64,000 nt of DNA, taken from NCBI RefSeq assembly GCF_964204645.1, contig NC_134032.1:8047275-8111274 (forward strand). The letters are read 5' to 3'. The stretch comes from Tubulanus polymorphus. Its lineage: Eukaryota; Nemertea; Palaeonemertea; Tubulaniformes; Tubulanidae. The position numbers and the translations under genes are program-made. The notes under the pieces are model-generated. The model saw only the letters and a program-made list of their open reading frames with translations, made no database searches and was not told the origin of the DNA. Of the stretch, positions 37,140 through 49,972 are shown piece after piece; the stretch's first letter is position 1, and each line of letters opens with the position of its first letter.

Positions 37140-38050
37140 ATATGACAGTTTCGGATGTGAAATTTGGTTCAACTCCAGAATAGGTCAATATAGTTCCATC
37201 GTGGAGGATTTTCTTTAATGAAGTGAGTGGTTCGGTTTCTAATTGCCGACCTATTTTACTCGTCGACAATTCCGACGATTTAGAATTGCCGACCTATTTT
37301 ACTCGTCGACAATTCCGACGATTTAGAATTGCCGACCTATTTTACTCGTCGACAATTCCGACGATTTAGAATTGCCGACCTATTTTACTCGTAGACAATT
37401 CCGACGATTTAGAATTGCCGACCTATTTTACTCGTCGACAATTCCGACGATTTTAAATTGCCGACCTATTTTACTCGTAGACAATTCCGACGATTTAGAA
37501 TTGTTGAAGGGAAGATAAATTTTCAAGCAACGACACGGCCACTTGATGCCGATTGCAGTTTGTATCTATAAAGGGTAATCTACACACGGTCCTTCATCCC
37601 AGCCATTTTATATCAGGGTAATCCACACAAACACCCAGCCCCTCGATCCCAGCCACCTTATTCAAGGGTAATCCACGCAAACACACAGCCCCTCGATCCC
37701 AGCCACCTTATTCAAGGGTAATCCACGCAAACACACAACCCCTCGATCCCAGCCACTTTATATCAGGGTAATCCGCGCACACACACAGCCCCTCGATCCC
37801 AGCCACTTTATATCAGGGTAATCCACGCACACACACAGCCCCTCGGAATTGTCGACGAGTAAAATAGGTGGGCAATTCTAAATCGTCGGAATTATCGACG
37901 AGTATAATAGGTGGGCAATTCTAAATCGTCGGAATTGTCGACGAGTAAAACAGGTCGGCTACCTGGCTCGCGGAAGAATACGTGCTATGTACTCAGCCTG
38001 GCCTGGGCAGATCTACTTTTACCTGTTCTGGAGTTGACCCTGAAATTTGG
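37140..38050. mobile_element. Fold-back element with inverted 43-bp arrays and a central ~58-bp minisatellite
   Basis: Outer ends: GAAATTTGGTTCAACTCCAG (37157) and, inverted, CTGTTCTGGAGTTGACCC (38019). Inside, a 43-bp unit (GCCGACCTATTTTACTCGTC then GACAATTCCGACGATTTAGA) repeats six times at 37245-37500. A 58-bp unit (GGGTAATCCACGCAAACACA then CAGCCCCTCGATCCC...) repeats five times at 37573-37845. The 43-bp unit then recurs about 2.5 times in reverse complement at 37845-37955. The whole is a symmetrical non-coding structure. Confidence 0.8.
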
Positions 38051-39027
38051 GGAATTGAAAATTTGTCAATCCTAGGATTCAATTGAAATTTTTTAAGCAC
38101 ATTTTGAAGCTAGAGAAGTCATCTCCTACCATTTTTGTGTATGGAGAGTTATTACTAGGGCGTTTTCCACTTGAAATTATTATAAAAATTGGATTAATTA
38201 AGTTCTGGGCTAAACTGCGCAATAGCAATAAATTATCATCTGAAATATCTTATCGCATGTAATACATAAGTCTGCGGAACGTGGTTCCCGCTATGACTGG
38301 GTAGTTTTTATCCAAACACGGTTATAAAAAACGGTCTTGGACATTTTTGGTACGACCAACCCCGCATAACCCCGATTATGTAGCGCTAAGTCTGTCACTA
38401 CGATTAAAGGACCAATTTATTCAATATTGGAAGGATCAGTGTAACATTTCTAGCATTGCTGATTCATATAAGATATTCAAAACGGAATGGGGATTTGAAA
38501 CTTATCTTACTCAATTGTCGGATGATCTAAGGATAACCCTTTGTAGATTCCGATGTTCGAACCACCGTTTACCTATTGAAGCTGGGGGTATAACCGTTTC
38601 CCACGTTCGGACAGACTTTGCACAAATCGTGATTATGCGAGTTGTCTGTGACGAATTTCATTTCATATCTGTTTGTCTGTTTTTTTGCCAATTTCCGTCG
38701 AGACCCTTTTAGCTTGAACTTTGTAGATAAGCCACAATAACATAAATGTGTAGATTTATTTAGATCATCGGATGTCAAACTCCGAAAGCTTCCTTACTTA
38801 TACGAAGTGGTCTCAAATATTTTGAATAACATTGCTGTATTATTTTTGTCACACATTAACTGTGTAGTGTAATCTTGGATAGATATTAGCCTCGGCTATC
38901 ACCTATCCAAAATACAACAGAATTTTGTTTCTGATATTGTATTGCATTGACATTCATGTTGTTTTGTCTTTTTGCTCTAAGCAAATGTACTTTTGTGAGC
39001 GATAAAATACATTCTATATTCTATTCT
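38050..39027 (+). mobile_element. LINE ORF2 C-terminal fragment with intact 3' tail
   Basis: Frames give PTIFVYGELLLGRFP and SLSLRLKDQFIQYWKDQC ... FRCSNHRLPIEAG, collinear with the LINE at 30.1-30.7 kb. The 3' end CTCTAAGCAAATGTACTTTT then GTGAGCGATAAAATACATTC matches that element's tail region (CTCTGTGCAAATGTAAATTT), ending in an ATTCTAT-type microsatellite. It is truncated at the 5' end and frameshifted. Confidence 0.7.
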
Positions 39028-39029
39028 AC

Positions 39030-40870
39030 TACTTACCTAAACATTTCATTTCCAAGGTTGCCTGTTCCCCCATTCAACACGCCGGAACTCAGAGCATTAT
39101 TAGCAGGCTGAAGTGTCTTTTCCGCTCAACCCACTGAGCACCAACGTAGAGCTTACCGGATAGAGAATTCTAGAAAGATTCCCGAAAAGATACGTTGAAA
39201 AAATCGCTGAAGAGAGAATAATTGATATGTTTAAATGTCATTGGTTATGCAGCCGACGTATTGCCCATGGGATTGCGGGGTCCATTCAAAAACTCTTTTC
39301 CTGCGACACTTTTTCTATTGTACGTAAAACAAGTTTCTGCGACTTCATTCTTTTCAGAACGATTCCAGTTCCATAGGAGTTAAATCAGAATCTAACTCTT
39401 AAGTAGGCCTACGAATACGAATTAGGTGATTTTTACGTGAACATAATCAAATTTGACGAAGAAATAATGAACGATCCTGGTGACAGATATGTGTAACCGG
39501 GAACTAGGTGTCAGACAGGTTATAGACATGGGCCCAGTTCCATAGTTGTTAGAGTTAACTCTGAGTGAAAGTTAGTTCATTTTCAATGAGTTTACTCTGA
39601 GTCAAATTTAACTCACAAGTGTGGAACTGGACCATGAGGACTCACAAACTAACCCCTAGTGACATGTTTGAGAAACACAAATTAATTATTGATGAGGTTT
39701 GTCTAGAGCTAAGAATACATATTGAGTAACGTGAAATGTTGATTACGACATTAAACATTACATAGTTATACTTAATCTTTTGAGCCCTGTTTCGGTGGGA
39801 GGCCTTTTATTTTCCAAGATGACATGATATATACCCCACACGTGTTCAGGACTTTCATGGACCATGGACTGAAGTATCATATTTCGATATTAAATGTATG
39901 ACTTAACAAATGTATATCAGGGTGACAGATGGACTAGTTAACCTTTTGAACAAAATGGCCTCGAACGGCTGAAATGAAAAAACGGGCTTGACATTGATTT
40001 TCTGAATGCAAGTAACGGAAAATCGTAATTGAAATAGTGATAACACAGATAACTTGAAATAACATTTTCTTTTGTAACACAAACCAATAAAATGTAGAAT
40101 GTTATTTGAAAACTGTGGTCACAGATGCTGCAGAGACATGAGAATATAGTAATAATTAAGACCGTTTTTATTGTCACAGTGCTCGAATTATCAATAGGTT
40201 TACTTACGTCAAATAAAACCAACTGTTACACAACCGTGGAACGGTGCAGTTAAGTAAACGCTTGAACTTTGGGACTGGTTCCGATCCAGAGAACGAGTTT
40301 TACCCAAGCAACCTGCACCTGATCCAGAGTCAATTCAGACGTATACAACTAAATTCAAAATCAAATTCAATCTACACAAATGTGGAACTCAACCAAATTA
40401 AGCCCACACGCCAGCCAGTGGAACTTGGTCCAGAGACACATTTCATCCTATTGGATGGGTCCATTATAGAATTGAATCCAAATAACGCAAAGTACGCGGA
40501 ACAGAATAAAGAGTAAGATCAATAAAACACGACTGTAAAACCTGGTCTGGTACTTTTTTAGCAAAAGATACACTTGAATTTTCGAGGGACAAAAGTCGTG
40601 AAATTAATTTCGGCACAAATGACTATCATTTGAATTAAGCGTCGAAAACATTTCCAACGTAATAAACGGAAACTGGGGATCACAAACGACACCCAAGGCT
40701 AAAATAAGCCAATCTGCAAAATTACTGCGGCGATTCACTTATCGTCACCTGGCACCAAACCCTCGCATTTACACAAATGAAATCATTTTAATTAGTTTTC
40801 ACTAATCGCATTTGAGGTTAGAGTTATTAATTTTGCTCTCCGGAGAGAGCAGAGCATTCCGGTGTTTTTT
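39030..40870. other. Intergenic stretch with one MITE-like palindrome and an unassigned ORF
   Basis: GGCCCAGTTCCATAGTTGTT at 39531, inverted as GTGTGGAACTGGACC at 39620, brackets a ~100-bp palindromic MITE. A 90-codon plus-strand ORF at 40244-40516 (NFGTGSDPENEFYPSN..) is Asn/Gln-rich, without known domain or splice context. The rest is featureless. Confidence 0.45.
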
Positions 40871-40881
40871 GTCCGGGACGG

Positions 40882-40889
40882 TATATAAA
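40882..40889 (+). promoter_or_regulatory. TATA box of metalloprotease gene 2
   Basis: TATATAAATA lies 57 bp upstream of the ATG at 40939, leaving room for a start near 40912 and a ~27-base 5' UTR. Exon 1 then contains only four coding bases. Confidence 0.5.
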
Positions 40890-40938
40890 TATTTGCAAAG
40901 CACGTAGAGCAAGTCACTTTAGGACCTCATCCACACTC

Positions 40939-43900
40939 ATGGGTAAGTGACATTTCGTTTGAAATTTAGATTTCTATGCAAGGTTCTTACACTTATCTGT
41001 TATATTACATATAATCATCAATATCTGTTAATCTAAGTACGTTGCAATTTCGTAGATTTTTACAATTTACCTTTGATATTCAATTCTTTCTTCTTATTTC
41101 CCGTAAATTTCTCACCTCACGTCTTTTCAAGTCGAGCATTTTTCAGGAAAAGATTTTTGAACATTTCTTAAAACGGCCTCGCGATATTTAAGCTAGCAAT
41201 TCGTGTCCTAAAGATTTCAATCGCTTTCGAAAATCTTTGGGCGGCAGGGTGCACGAAATGCCTTCTAGGGATATGAAGACGATCAAGGACCGGTTTCACT
41301 AATTGTGAATTTGAGTTAACTCTAAGTTAAATTTAGTTCTTTTACACTCATAAATTTTAACCCAAGTCAAATCTCAACTCACAACATGGAAGTGGGCCCT
41401 GGTACAACGGGGACACACTGGTGTATAGAATGGTATAAATTTTCAATTTGACCATAAAACGGGATAGGGTCTGTTCTCATAAAGTAGGCCTACAGGCTGT
41501 GGTCGCAAATAACACTAATATGTTTGAATTATGTTGTTTTAGAGTTGTTACGACTAGCGACAGTCTGCGTACTGTATCTTGCCGCGGCCGTTAAAGGTAT
41601 GTGCCTTTTCAAAATTGAACCTTATTTCGGTTAAGCTAAAATAATCTAATTTCGATACATTCAATATAAATCACCTATTGTCATCGCTGATTAGAAAATC
41701 TTTTTTTTCTATTCAAGCTGTGCCGTACAATCCGTCAAATTTCGACGAATTAACAGACATTCGACAGCGACGTTCCTTAAAAGGTAGGTTCAAAATTGCC
41801 TTCATATCTGTAGCATATCGGGCGTCAACTTTAAACACTACAGTCGTAGTACCGCAGATCCAGATTCATATCCCAATTTGAGATTTTGAGAACTCTTATT
41901 ATATCTACAGGAACTGAGCCATTCAATCCGTCTAATTTTGATGAACTAGAAGAAGGACCGGAGCAGAAACGTAAACGGCGGTCATTAGGTAAAAACTGCT
42001 AATCATTGAAATGATATCCTAGAAAACCCAAGGGCAGTTGCTTATTTGAAAGAGCCAATCAAACATCTGAAGCAAAGCTTAAGCTAATTTCAGTTCTATA
42101 ACCGATCTAACAACTTGAAAACAATCTAAACCAGATGCATCGAAACTGGGGGATTAGCTTACAAATTGCGCCAGGTCTAAACTTTGGTATCTGGGAGCAA
42201 GCGTAACGAACAAAGTCTAGCCATGAGCAGTCACGGAACCTAATGAAACTGTCATTGAGTAAACAACGTCGTTTTTTGTTCTATCATTGCAGACGGTGCC
42301 AGTCACGCGACCAACTACCGATCTCAGGGACGACGATGTAAGTTAGTGACCTTGACCTGACCCCGTTACGTCAAATGGCACGAGGTTACTGCACACCGCG
42401 TGCCGCAACTTGCTGCTCATTTTACGTAGTCATAATTTACAACTTTGAATGAAGTGAATCTGAATGCTGATATCCATCATCAAACCATAAAAAGTTTCGC
42501 TTGGTGTTTGGTGTGTTTCAATTGATAATTTGTTTACTTCAGATTAAGGCAAATTAATTCGATTTTGATTGAAACATAAAAACTATGTAGATGAAATAAA
42601 AGCGCAGAAAGTGGAGTCAATATTAGCGCAACCGCGTATATATACTCGCTTTCCACAGCAACGCTGCCGGTATCCCGTCCTATAACAATTTATGTATGAT
42701 TTTTACTTTCTATTCCGGTATTTCAGCGGCAAGCGATAAGAAGATCGAAATATTTTTCGTCTGTGACCAAGCTTGCGTGAGTTACTATTCAATTTCGTAT
42801 AAAACCTACGTACAGAACCAGCAACTATTTTCCCATAATGGTGCCAATAACATTATTTTATGCACTGAAAGAAATGGCACTGGGCCCTAAGAAATTGCGC
42901 CACGTGGGGAGACCCTCAATTCACAGTAACCATGCAATATATATCCCAGTAAATTTGGTTACGTCATGCTACGCCATCAATTGGAGGCTGGATTTTCAGA
43001 GCAACTAATCTGTCCTTAGAAAAATTGGGAGACACGCAGCAGTATAAATTAATGATGACTACTTTTCAGGCATTCGCATTCGGATACGAAAAATCGAAAA
43101 TCGAGAGTTTCATCGAAGGCGTTCGCGAAAGAATGGATTCGGTAAGTCTTAGATTTATTATTTTAGAATATATCCAAAAACAGATGGGTTTACAGCTCTG
43201 TGCTGGGAGTGGGCATCAGCTAGGGCAGATGCACTAAGTCCTCTCACTTGATGCTGTGGGAGACAACACAGCTGCACAGAAAGCTGAGTGACTATATCGC
43301 CACACAGGGGCTCGCAATGAGATCCAATCGCGGTTGCGTAGCGAATGAGTGACTAGAACAGATTAATGGGTTTTGGAGAACTTTCCGCACAACTGCAAAG
43401 GAAGTTGAGTAACTAGGGACAGACACGGTCCTACGTGAAATCACAACAATTAGTTTTTTTTTCAGGTTATATCTGCAGCTACAGACCAAAAATTACGCGT
43501 AACCTCCGTAGGCAAACATGTTTGGTTGAAGAACGATTTAATCGATTACACAGTTATAAAGGACAAAAGTATCGGAGAAAAAATGACGGCAGTACTCACA
43601 GAAATCGCCAACTATAGAACAAGTATTGCGAACAAAAGAATCAATTCGGACATCCTCATCGTGTTAAGGTAAAGCGATCATTATGAGAAGTACTTATAGA
43701 TGAGAGCTTATCTGATACGAATGAGCTATAAAATGATTGAATGTTGTTCATGTGCATATATCCAAATGAGCTATTTAAATATTTAAGGAATGTTGAGGCT
43801 TATAACTCGCATGGAATTTGGATAAGCAAATGAGCTAACTTTCCTATGGGCATTGGTTAATTTTGTGTTGCTACAGCCACTCACGTGGAGTTTATTTGAT

Positions 43901-46900
43901 TTTATGGCAGCCTGTATTCTTTGAATATGTAAATGAGCTGTAACAGTATACGATATTTGCTTTTTCAGCGGTAAACATGATCGCGATCTGAAGGGTACCG
44001 GTATGGACAACTCAGTGTGCAACAGTGAATACGCAACTGCTTGGGTAACTTTCAATGCCGGCGACAGCGATATAATGAAAAGTGAGTAGCAAAACATCTT
44101 GAGTTTTATTCCGATTTGCGATCGATTTAGTAATAAGGCGAGTGGTTTTAGTGCCATATCGTCCTAACCAATAACCCCAATGGCAGCGAGGAAGGGGGCT
44201 ATTTAACTCTGTGGGTCTCGAACTTGCTACAGTGGTGAATGGCAAATGATGTGCACGGTGCCAAGACAAATTCACAAAACAATAGAGAACCTGAAAAGAA
44301 TTGAAATTTGTTTTTTTGGCCTAAAGGTTATTTTCAGCGGTTGCTGATATTAAGTGTTTACGGTGTGCTGATAACAACTCAAATCTTTTTTCATCAGCTT
44401 AAAAAAGGCGTTAGCTAGAATCAGCTTTTCTGTACACATGTGCACTGTTGGGGGTTTCTTCAGAGATTAAACATGCTTGCTTTTGTCTCACAACAAATCT
44501 CGAAAAAAGATTGTGACGTTCATGATCTCTTGTATATAGGAAACAAGGCTGCCCACACGGCTTTACACGAAATGGGACACGCTTTAGGACTCCCGCACAC
44601 ATCTTCAGGTACGGTATATCAAATATCTCTCGTTATAGCATTTGGACATAATATGGATGATATTGATTTGATTTTAAACTTAAAAGGTCTTTAAAAGTGA
44701 ATCAAATACAGTGTTGAAGCAACATCCACCGCGTTTTAAGCAATTTCGGCCATTTTCAATAGTTGTTTTTTTTAGGTTGTAGTTGTGATAATCCCAATAT
44801 CGGTTGTATCATGGATTCGCATCAGTAAGTCTTCAGCGATTGACTTTCCTAATTGATGTTTGGAGAAAAGGACGAAAGGCACTATGAAATTGTAAAAATT
44901 AATTCAAATTGAACCCCGTACTATACCAGAATAATTACTGGCGATACGTGTTCAATTCATGCGTGCCACAATTAGACTCCTCTATCGCGACAATAGCCGA
45001 CATCCTACTGCAAACTTGGGATCCTCCTCACTCCAGTACACACTAGCGCAGCTGGTAGATCATTGCTTGCCACAAGTGGAACCCTCGATTGTCACATTAG
45101 ACGATAACTTCCTGCTGCATACCAGCACACCCAGGAAGAAAGCCACTAAATATTTGGATGGATATATGAAAGCTGTGGGTACTGGAGTGTGTAATGGGTA
45201 GTGTAGTGTGATCTGTGTGCATTTTGGTGGCCAGCACACAGATCAAATTGTTCATTGGGGTTTAGTCCAGGACTCGCGAGATTTTCAACAACACGGAAGT
45301 AACGTGTAATAAATGATGACTTGAATTGCATGACTACCTACCACCCCTCATTATTGTTGGAAAACTAAACGTTCCGCACTGACTAAAAATTAGTAATAAT
45401 AATCAATAACATTTTAGAAATGGCCAGAATTTTAACTTAGGTTCTATCTTATTTTTATTTTACAATTGCGATTGGTATAATTTTTTTTTAAACGGCCGTT
45501 AAGGCTTCATATTTCGTCTGCAATTCACTGCAAATAGTTACGCAACTACGCACATTTCAGTGTTTTTGGCAGATGTACACTCAGTCGGCACCGTTCGTGA
45601 CTAGCTTCACTGCGGAATTATCATTAATTAACATCGCCATATCACATCATCAACTTATATTGTGCCTTAAAACCCTAACAGCCGAAATAATTGAAATGCA
45701 CACACGATTTCTATCATTGAAAATTGAGAGAGTGGCCGTGTTTGTTATCTGCTGCTTCCCGTAAATCCCGCGGGGTGGCGCCACCGCGCGGAGTGGGGCC
45801 GATACGTCTAGTAGATCCTCAATAGGAAGTCTCAATTGCTACAACAGCGGCGTAGCCACTGCCAAATACTGAATAATTAGACTTATATGTAGGCCTACTT
45901 GTAACCCGTGTACAATACATTTGGTCGATATTGGAACAAACATGTTCACATAAGCAAAACGTTCGACATTGATTTCAATCGTATCATCGACATGTTCATC
46001 GTCATTTATTTATCGTCAGGTCCTATTCATCAGTGAACAGCCCCAAATACAGTACGTGCATTGCCGATAAATTGAAAGCGAACACTTTGGGATGCCTATC
46101 TATAGATGCTGAAAGTTTGGTACGTATACGAGCTTTATTCGGTATTTCAATATAGGGCTTGCAACCAGGATCTTTTCCACGTGACATCGCCAAACACACA
46201 ATGAGTGATTTACATGACAGACCCTTGGAGTTTGTAAATTCCTAATCATCGTTTGTAGATTGTTGATATGTATAGCGAGTGCCCAGCATCGTTCGAAACG
46301 AACTATGACGTCCCGTGCTAGACCTCTATACCCGATATGATTAACCAGCGCAATTTACATATTGGCCCATTGCACGTGACATCATATTTGCTTTGCCCGT
46401 CAGTGTTTGATACTAGTCTTGCTATACGTAACAACATACGAGTATACTTGTTACGTATGGCAAGTAAGACAATATGGCCGTTTACAAATTCCTGGGATCA
46501 GTCGTATAAATCATTTGACCGCAAAATGGCTTCGAGTCCAAGGCTCATTTCGATAGTGCGTTTCCAGAAGATGAATTATTTCGTATTTATTCGATTGCTT
46601 GGTTTGGAATTTTTGCCAATTCCGCCATCTTTGTGGCGCTAGAATCTCCTGCCGAAAGGAAAATTCGTCGCCCAGAAGGGCACAATTAAAAAGGTTTTGG
46701 ACTGGATGAGGTCATATTGACGGTCACAATGCAACCCTGTTATGTGTCATGAAAAAGTTTTGAGGGCAAGCTGAAGTGCTATTTTATACAGAGTAGCTGC
46801 GGCGATGGTGAAGTTAACGATGGCGAGGAATGTGACTGTGGAGCCTTCGTAAGTTTTCCATCCCATCTATATGACAAAACACCATTGTGAAACTTGGTAA

Positions 46901-49407
46901 CTGAAAGTTGGTAACTCCTCTGATGAATTTATTATTTCAGCAATGCGACTGCTGTGACCCGAAGACGTGCAAGGTAAGTTTGAAAGCAGTAATCATTCTA
47001 TTTGGAGAACTGTGTACATCCATTTTTACCCACAAGTGGACTGTTTTGTTTTCTAATTTAAGTTTAGAAGCTCATCCGAATTTTGTCCTTCCAACGAGTG
47101 TAAAAAATGCAGTGGCTCGGATCAAGATGTACGTATAGTTCTATGATAAACCGAACCCAATTTGAATTCAAAACTTGTCCATAAAACCATAGCAGATTGC
47201 GCAGGCAAATAGAATATATAGGATACGTATGTTCTATAACCAATCGAACAAAGTAGAACCAGTCATCCCCAACATTTTGGGCATTTTTAACTTCAACCAA
47301 GGGAGGCTAACTCAACTAGAATTGAACTGGGTTGACCCTGTAGTCAAAATTAAACGCGAAAGAGCCTACTGGTTCAACCCAATGGTTAACGCCGAATCCG
47401 GAATCGAATCCATCGGAATTGTAGAGGGAATTAAAATCAAAACTCCAGGTCTATAGAAACCAGGGTTAAAGGGTTAAACTGATATATAAAACCAGCAGCT
47501 GGGATAAACTAGTAACTGATCTACAAAACAAATCTACCATAGAGCCATCAATTTTATATCTATTTTTTTTCCAATTGCCTGGAACAGTGCACGGGAAGTA
47601 GCCTAAAGGACTTCATCGCATGTCACGACGGTAAAGGATATTGTTTTGATAGCCATTGTCAGAGTGCTGATCGTTCATGTCAAAGATTCTTTGGACCAAA
47701 CAGTAAGTGCCAATCACGAATTTGTATCGTTATGTTACCTACCTCTGTGGTTATGCGTGCTGTGAACTGCGAATGACTGGCTGATTCGACCAGGATTCAA
47801 ACACATGGATCCTGGGTTGACGGAAGTAAGGTGAAGTGGCTGACATCTACCATAAGGATTCAAACATGACACCTGAATTGAAGGGCTAATGGCTGAGGTC
47901 GGTCGGCCACTGTGCCTCTCGCTGCAATTATACGCATCGTGCCTAATATAGATAACTGGCAAGAAGAATTCAAATTTGCTATAATTTTAGGCAGTGGCGA
48001 CCTGACGGCCATGAAGTACAACGATGACTACCATTACAGCCAGCATACCGGGGGCGGTTACTTATTGTGGGATCCACAACTTGCAAAATGGAGCAATTAC
48101 GGTGATTTCAAGGCCGACGAGGGTAATGGGTACGTTATGAGAGCCGTTACCTATCTAGAGTTAAAGCATTGAGAATAAAATTAAAACTTTCGCAACTGAC
48201 AATCCGGGTCGAATTGAGTCCAAGCAGTCGAGTGTCGAATGGATACAGTTGCTATGGTCTTCGGGAGTCTTATTAATCAACGTAAATTAAAACCATATTT
48301 CTAGGTACTGCGGCATCCTGGAATGTGTGACGATTTCCAAGGCGAAAGTTCGGGATCAAAACGGCAACGAAATGGACTCAAAAACTTTTAAACTCTCATG
48401 GAATCCTACAGTTCGGTAAAAAGCTTCTGCAAACGCAAGAATTAACAGTTTTAGGGGTATACCTTCGTTGGAGTCCGTAAAAACTTTTCATAAACTAACA
48501 TCAACTTACCGCTGGAGTACTGTAGTTTACGTTAGTTAACTCCAGGGCCCGGTTTCATAGACTGAGCATCAAAGTTATCCCTAGGGATAAATCCTCAATC
48601 TGGCTGACAACCACCATAGTAACAATGAGAAACCATGGTTATAACTGACAAATTTCAAAATGTTCCATATCTATGAAACCCGGGTGCACCCTCGACTTTT
48701 CCGACTTGAAATTTCTCTTCCAAACAGAACAAATGGCTGCTCAGTCAATACAGGCTAGAGACGCGCGCAAGTAGTAACCCGTATTGATTTCCATCCGCAC
48801 CCGTTCCCAAAAAGGTAGATTCTGCCCTCGTAAAAATTGGCTCGGGTTACGATTCCAAAATAATACGGGACGTGTATACGTCCGTAAGTTTCGCGCGATG
48901 GTGGGATGGCCTCTTGGCAGTTTTTGGATCCCTAGACGCTCACTGATAGGTTGAGAATATTGTCTATGTCGACCTTCTTTTTTCAATTTATGGTAGAATT
49001 GCCTATGTCAAGACAAAAGAAGCCCACTGGGGTAGTTACAAGTACGAACAATTCGAAGTGGTCACCGCATCGCGTGGTACGCCTTGTTCAATTGACGGTA
49101 AAAAGGGGGTAAGTAGTTATGATTGTTCGGTAGTCTGGTGGTCAGGGTACTTCCTCTATTGCTGCAGTAGTTCGTACGCCGTTGCGCACTTGCATACCTG
49201 ACGAATTCTCACTTACCACAGTATTGATGCAGTCAAAACGGGATTCAACAGTCACTTTACAACTGTCTGTCACTTTTAACTCAGCGAAACCGCGGCAAAT
49301 TTTGAAAATCCTTTTTTTTTCAGTATTGCGACAATTCAGAAATAACCCACGACAAATGGAATTGGAACGATTTCCGAACAACGAAATGCATACCGCTGCC
49401 GACTTAA
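40939..49407 (+). CDS. Secreted M12B metalloprotease with disintegrin-like and Cys-rich regions, gene 2
   Basis: Nearly complete gene with phase-consistent exons: 40939-40942, 41543-41596 (signal peptide MELLRLATVCVLYLAAAV), 41718-41783, 41911-41988, 42293-42337, 42727-42776 (IEIFFVCDQAC), 43071-43141, 43466-43668, 43969-44081 (SGKHDRDLKG..SVCN), 44540-44608 (LHEMGHALGLPH), 44776-44824 (CSCDNPNIGCIM), 46020-46119, 46792-46848 (SSCGDGEVNDGEECDCG), 46941-46973, 47063-47128, 47588-47702 (HDGKGYCFDSHC), 47991-48129, 48305-48415, 48997-49108 and 49324-49407. The zinc site HExxHxxGxxH is followed by T instead of the usual D. A complete ADAM propeptide is absent; instead two short exons encode related NPSNFDEL modules ending in RQRR and KRKRR, likely furin sites. 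There is no membrane segment, so a secreted zinc protease is predicted. It parallels gene 1 (minus, 0.3-5.9 kb). Confidence 0.9.
41288..41402. mobile_element. Palindromic MITE-like element in gene 2 intron
   Basis: GACCGGTTTCACTAATTGTG and ACAACATGGAAGTGGGCCC are imperfect inverted ends with mirrored AACTCAAATT / AATTTGAGTT cores. It is a relative of the element at 39531. Confidence 0.5.
46259..46321 (+). CDS. Possible alternative terminal exon of gene 2
   Basis: A TTTGTAG acceptor is followed in phase 0 (the phase left by exon 46020-46119) by IVDMYSECPASFETNYDVPC and TAG. It lies in the intron before the disintegrin-like exon. Its two Cys and C-terminal position fit the end of a reprolysin catalytic domain. 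If used, it gives a protease-only product; if skipped, the longer protein. No donor site was found inside it. Confidence 0.5.
   Translation: MVDMYSECPASFETNYDVPC
47720..47930 (-). repeat. SINE-like repeat in gene 2 intron
   Basis: The minus-strand end GAGGCACAGTGGCCGACC resembles the SINE head at 5.6-5.8 kb. Two AGGATTCAAAC blocks (47790, 47857) are B-box-like on the minus strand. Confidence 0.4.
48545..48690. mobile_element. Palindromic MITE-like element in gene 2 intron
   Basis: GGGCCCGGTTTCATAGACTG at the left is mirrored by ATATCTATGAAACCCGGGTG at the right, with complementary internal blocks (ATAACCATGGTTT is itself near-palindromic). No ORF. Confidence 0.65.
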
Positions 49408-49756
49408 ATACCCCAATGACTTCTCTCTACTGGATCAAATACAAAGCACAATTAGCCTTCCCCGGATGGTTCCCGGTGAACCCGCAACATCAGCTATCGA
49501 GCACTCGGTCTTACGTTGTCTGAATTAATCTCATGTTCAGTGAATTATGAACAGAATTTTTAGACTCCCGAATCGATATATAATCACAGGACCTACTAAT
49601 ATAAAATGAATTCACTTTTCTATCTGTACAGTTTTTATAAATTATTGATTCATCCAGTTCAGTAATTTGAAATGTATCAGAATACGAACGCGGAAGTTCA
49701 ACAATCTACTAGCGACACCTGGTGGATTCCCACACGCCATAAGTAGAATCCTCTAT

Positions 49757-49972
49757 TGCCACAGTGGCACTGCGGGTACCCCATTGCCTCGTAAACGTAA
49801 TGTAACAACCGAAGAACAAGATCTACGGCCATTTTCAAGACTTACTCAACAAAATGACGAACTGGTATTTCCAACCGGGATAGGCAAAAGTGCTTTGGAA
49901 GAATACGACGACTACGAAAGTTTTGCCAATTTTGCATTTGGCCGATATTTTTTTATTCTCGCTTTACTTTAA
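49757..49972 (+). CDS. Orphan terminal exon downstream of gene 2
   Basis: A CTATTGCCACAG acceptor precedes SGTAGTPLPRKRNVTTEEQD, then an acidic segment LEEYDDYESF, then hydrophobic FGRYFFILALL and TAA, with AATAAA directly after (49974). It could be an alternative last exon of metalloprotease gene 2 (a second RKR dibasic site is notable) or the end of another gene. No upstream partner exon could be fixed. Confidence 0.35.
   Translation, partial: CHSGTAGTPLPRKRNVTTEEQDLRPFSRLTQQNDELVFPTGIGKSALEEYDDYESFANFAFGRYFFILALL

Noticed and set aside
37245-37960. CRISPR-like array
   Set aside because: The 43-bp units are contiguous with no unique spacers and the DNA is eukaryotic; it is a minisatellite inside a fold-back element.
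44959-45201. 80-codon ORF in an intron of protease gene 2
   Set aside because: No known domain, no acceptor/donor in phase with neighbours; the exon series joins without it.
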